This document shows, piece by piece, positions 41,545 through 44,403 of a stretch of DNA of 44,403 nt. Where the stretch lies: positions 1 to 44,403 of the forward strand of contig URBS01000004.1 of assembly GCA_900546085.1 (NCBI GenBank). Direction: 5' to 3'. Position 1 is the first letter of the stretch. Every line of letters begins with the position of its first letter. Under the pieces are notes generated by a model. It did not search any database, had not been told where the DNA came from, and was given only the letters and a program-made list of their open reading frames with translations. A program made the position numbers and the translations under genes. Origin of the DNA: an uncultured Collinsella sp. Its GTDB lineage: Bacteria; Actinomycetota; Coriobacteriia; Coriobacteriales; Coriobacteriaceae.

Positions 41545-44286
41545 GTGGCAGACGATATCAACAATAACGAGGGTATGGGCGAGGCCGGCGACGCCGGTAT
41601 GCCCGACGATCTGAAGCGCCTGCTTGCCCGTGCTGAGCAGGGCGAGGACGGCGATCCTGACGCCTATAACCCCGATGCCGATGATGACGAGGAAGAGGAC
41701 GACGACGGTGAGCTCGAGGAGAGCTTTGGCGAAGTCGATCGTGGCGCCTCGGCCGGCGAGGATATAAACGGCGGCCAGCTCCAGATTTCGGAGTTTGGCC
41801 GCGAGATGAAGCAGTCATTTATCGAGTATTCGATGTCGGTCATCACGGCGCGCGCCCTGCCGGACGTGCGCGACGGCTTAAAGCCGGTGCACCGCCGCAT
41901 CCTGTACGCGATGAACGAGAGCGGCATCTACCCCAACCGTCCGCACAAGAAGTCCGCTTGGACGGTCGGCGAAGTTATCGGTAAGTACCATCCGCACGGT
42001 GACTCCGCGGTCTACGAGGCGATGGTTCGCCTGGCGCAGTGGTTCTCCATGCGCACGCCGCTCATCGACGGCCACGGCAACTTCGGCAACATCGACGGCG
42101 ACGGCGCCGCTGCCATGCGTTACACCGAGAGCCGCCTGGCAAAGCCCGCCATGGAGCTGCTGCGTGACCTGCAGAAGGATACCGTCGACTGGCAGCCCAA
42201 CTACGACGAATCACTCGCCGAGCCCGTGGCACTGCCTGCGCGCTTCCCCAACCTGCTGGTCAACGGCAGCCAGGGCATCGCCGTCGGCATGGCCACCAAT
42301 ATCGCCCCGCATAACCTCACCGAGGCGATCGAGGCAACCTGCTACCTGATCGATAATCCCGACGCCACTGTCGACGAGCTCATGCAGATCATGCCCGGTC
42401 CGGACTTCCCCACCGGCGCCATCATCATGGGCAGTGCCGGTATTAAGCAGAGCTACGAGACCGGCCGCGGCTCCATTACCGTGCGCGCCAAGGCTCATGT
42501 GGAGTCCACCAAGACCGGCCGCAGCCGCCTGGTCTTTACCGAGATTCCCTACATGGTCAACAAGGGCACCCTGCAGGAGAAGATCGCCCAGCTCGTCAAC
42601 GACAAGCGCATCGAGGGCATCTCGGATATGCGCGATGAGTCCAACCAGAAGGGTATCCGTCTGGTCATCGAACTCAAGAAGGGCGTCATCCCGCAGGTCG
42701 TGCTCAACAACCTGTACAAGTACACCTCGCTGCAGACGACCTTTGGCGCCAACAACCTGGCGCTTGTCAACGGCGTTCCCAAATGCCTGAGCCTGCGCGA
42801 GATGCTGCAGCACTACATCGACCACCAGGTCGACGTCGTCACCCGCCGCACCCGCTTCGACCTTAAGAAGGCCCAGGCCCGCGCGCATATCCTTGAGGGC
42901 TACCTGATGGCTCTCGACCATATTGACGAGGTCATCAGCATCATCCGTTCCTCGCAGACCGACTCCGAGGCCAGCAGCCGCCTGATCGAGCGCTTTGGCT
43001 TTACGCCCGAGCAGACCACGGCCATCCTCGAGATGAAGCTGCGCCGCCTGACCGGCCTGGAGCGCGACAAGATTCAGGAAGAGCTGGACGGCCTGCGCCG
43101 CGCCATCGCCTACTACGAGGACCTGCTGGCGCACGAGGGGAAGATCCTGGGCGTCATTAAGGAAGAGATGCGCGAGATCTCCAAGAAGCTCGGCGATAAG
43201 CGCCGCACCGAGATCAGCCATGTCGAGAAGGACCTGGACGTCGAGGACCTCATTGCCGACGAGGACATGGTCGTGACCATCACCCACACCGGCTATGTCA
43301 AGCGTATCCCGGTGGCCGCCTACCGCGCCCAGAAGCGCGGCGGCAAGGGCGTCTCGGGCGTCAACCTTAAAGAGGACGACGTCATCGACGAGATGTTCAT
43401 CGCGTCCACGCACGAGTACGTGCTGTTCTTCTCGAGCAAGGGCAAGGTCTATCGCCTGAAGGTGCACGAGCTGCCGGTGGGTACGCGCCAGGCGCGCGGT
43501 ACCGCGATCGTCAACCTGCTGCCCTTCGAGGAGGGCGAGAAGATCGCGAGCGTCATCAGCTGCCGCGAGTTCCCTGCCGACGAGTATCTGATGTTTGCCA
43601 CCAAGAGCGGCATGGTCAAGAAGACCGTGATGAGCGCATATGACCGCAGCCGTCGCGACGGCCTGATCGCTATCAACCTGCGTGACGACGACGCGCTGCT
43701 GAACGTGCGCCGCGTGCGCGAGGGCGACAAGGTTATCCTGGCCACCACCGCGGGCAAGGCGATCATGTTCTCCGAGGAGCAGGTGCGCGCCACCGGCCGC
43801 GATACCAGCGGCGTTCGCGGTATCGGTATGAAGGACGGCGTGAGCGTTCTGGGCATGGAAGTCACTAACGGCAACGGCGATCTGTTCGTCATCACCGAGC
43901 GCGGCTACGGCAAGCGCACGCCGGTCGCGGACTACCCGGAGCAGAATCGCGGCGGCCAGGGCGTCTACACCATCCAAATGACCGAGCGTAAGGGTAACCT
44001 CGCGGCCATGAAGACGGTGGGCCCGCAGCACGAGCTGTTCATCGTGACGGAAGGCGCGACGGTCATTCGCGTCAAGACCGACGAGATCAGCCAGACTGGC
44101 CGCGCTACCCAGGGCGTCAAGATGATGACCGTCGACGACAACGACCGCATCTGCGCCGTAGCCCGCATGACGGCAGCCAAGGAAAAACCCGAAGGCGAAG
44201 GCGCCGAGGCCGCAGCCGACACCGAAGAGGCCCCAGTCGACCTAGGCGACGGCAACGACATGCCAGAGGATCTCCTAGACGAGTAA
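41545..44286 (+). CDS. gyrA: DNA gyrase subunit A
   Basis: 913 residues; GTG start with GAGGAGG upstream. The breakage-reunion domain carries the active Tyr in AMRYTESRLA, and the quinolone region HPHGDSAVYEAM has Ser and Glu at the positions usually numbered 83 and 87, a susceptible-type pattern. The C-terminal beta-pinwheel has the GyrA box QKRGGKG. An extra acidic N-terminal segment of about 72 residues (Asp/Glu runs at about 45-65) precedes the conserved start EMKQSFIEYSMSVI; an acidic tail is also present at the C-terminus. Forms A2B2 gyrase, introducing negative supercoils ahead of forks. Confidence 0.98.
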   Translation: MADDINNNEGMGEAGDAGMPDDLKRLLARAEQGEDGDPDAYNPDADDDEEEDDDGELEESFGEVDRGASAGEDINGGQLQISEFGREMKQSFIEYSMSVITARALPDVRDGLKPVHRRILYAMNESGIYPNRPHKKSAWTVGEVIGKYHPHGDSAVYEAMVRLAQWFSMRTPLIDGHGNFGNIDGDGAAAMRYTESRLAKPAMELLRDLQKDTVDWQPNYDESLAEPVALPARFPNLLVNGSQGIAVGMATNIAPHNLTEAIEATCYLIDNPDATVDELMQIMPGPDFPTGAIIMGSAGIKQSYETGRGSITVRAKAHVESTKTGRSRLVFTEIPYMVNKGTLQEKIAQLVNDKRIEGISDMRDESNQKGIRLVIELKKGVIPQVVLNNLYKYTSLQTTFGANNLALVNGVPKCLSLREMLQHYIDHQVDVVTRRTRFDLKKAQARAHILEGYLMALDHIDEVISIIRSSQTDSEASSRLIERFGFTPEQTTAILEMKLRRLTGLERDKIQEELDGLRRAIAYYEDLLAHEGKILGVIKEEMREISKKLGDKRRTEISHVEKDLDVEDLIADEDMVVTITHTGYVKRIPVAAYRAQKRGGKGVSGVNLKEDDVIDEMFIASTHEYVLFFSSKGKVYRLKVHELPVGTRQARGTAIVNLLPFEEGEKIASVISCREFPADEYLMFATKSGMVKKTVMSAYDRSRRDGLIAINLRDDDALLNVRRVREGDKVILATTAGKAIMFSEEQVRATGRDTSGVRGIGMKDGVSVLGMEVTNGNGDLFVITERGYGKRTPVADYPEQNRGGQGVYTIQMTERKGNLAAMKTVGPQHELFIVTEGATVIRVKTDEISQTGRATQGVKMMTVDDNDRICAVARMTAAKEKPEGEGAEAAADTEEAPVDLGDGNDMPEDLLDE

Positions 44287-44326
44287 GAGGCCCTAGCTGG
44301 TAGAAAATATCAGACCCCATATATCG

Positions 44327-44358
44327 GCGGTCGGCGCACTGCGCGCCGACCGCTTTTT
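44327..44358 (+). terminator. Terminator of gyrA
   Basis: A perfect 11-bp stem GCGGTCGGCGC/GCGCCGACCGC is followed by TTTTT. Confidence 0.92.
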
Positions 44359-44403
44359 GACAATCTTGAACCTCGCGTCGGCCCCGGCTGCCCGGCGGCA
44401 TGC

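Noticed and set aside
41990..42060. Quinolone-resistance change in gyrA
   Set aside because: Ser and Glu at the two key positions match the wild-type pattern of many Gram-positives, so no resistance can be claimed.
1..44403. CRISPR arrays, rRNA genes, insertion sequences, phage genes
   Set aside because: No regularly spaced direct repeats, no conserved rRNA words and no transposase or integrase-like frames were seen on either strand.

Overview
The window is a contiguous piece of chromosome spanning the replication origin of a moderately high-GC Gram-positive bacterium. I read it as a member of Coriobacteriia, most likely Collinsella or a close relative. This rests on the DciA-like (DUF721) gene between recF and gyrB, the oversized membrane M28-type protein, the paired WYL regulators, the Tat lipoprotein preceded by a TSCPD gene, and the general codon style. 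The genus assignment is inference from gene style, not a database match.

Layout. 1-1646: an AT-richer left edge with a TraX-family membrane protein gene and no other convincing gene, bounded by a tRNA-Lys(TTT) gene and a tRNA-linked repeat. 1731-8735: leftward (minus-strand) housekeeping genes: an M29 aminopeptidase, purC with a coupled small membrane protein, an OmpR-type two-component system, and a TSCPD protein overlapping a Tat lipoprotein. 8735-11403: a membrane-anchored solute-binding protein translationally coupled to a PAS-GGDEF diguanylate cyclase. 11432-13266: purB, then tRNA-Gly(CCC) with a second copy of the tRNA-linked repeat. 13521-16952 (+): an LPXTG-anchored thioester/SpaA-type adhesin. 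17019-20456 (-): a small membrane protein and a 1065-residue membrane M28-like protein with a huge disordered insert. 20655-22581 (+): a WYL regulator pair. 22578-26431 (-): dinG and ddl. 26517-27569 (+): rlmN.

Origin region. 27768-32807 (-) is the classical rpmH-rnpA-yidD-yidC-khpB(jag)-rsmG-parA-parB cluster, with three perfect parS sites exactly 39 bp apart. 33153-44286 (+) is an unusual GHKL-ATPase/Gln-rich/winged-helix gene followed by dnaA-dnaN-recF-dciA-gyrB-gyrA. All genes from rpmH leftward to parB point left and all genes from 33153 onward point right, so forks leave from about 33 kb. Two non-coding segments (32.81-33.15 kb and 36.25-36.48 kb) share an almost identical 17-mer and copies of a 9-mer TTTTCAACA. 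The second carries a DnaA-trio-like run, so the origin looks bipartite and encloses the ATPase gene and dnaA.

The most interesting points are: (1) the uncharacterised ATPase/prion-like/winged-helix protein encoded inside the origin; (2) a DnaA whose DNA-recognition signature is altered and whose likely boxes are altered as well; (3) a tRNA-derived repeat module behind two tRNA genes; (4) the solute-binding protein/diguanylate cyclase pair; (5) the M28-like membrane protein with its approximately 670-residue insert.
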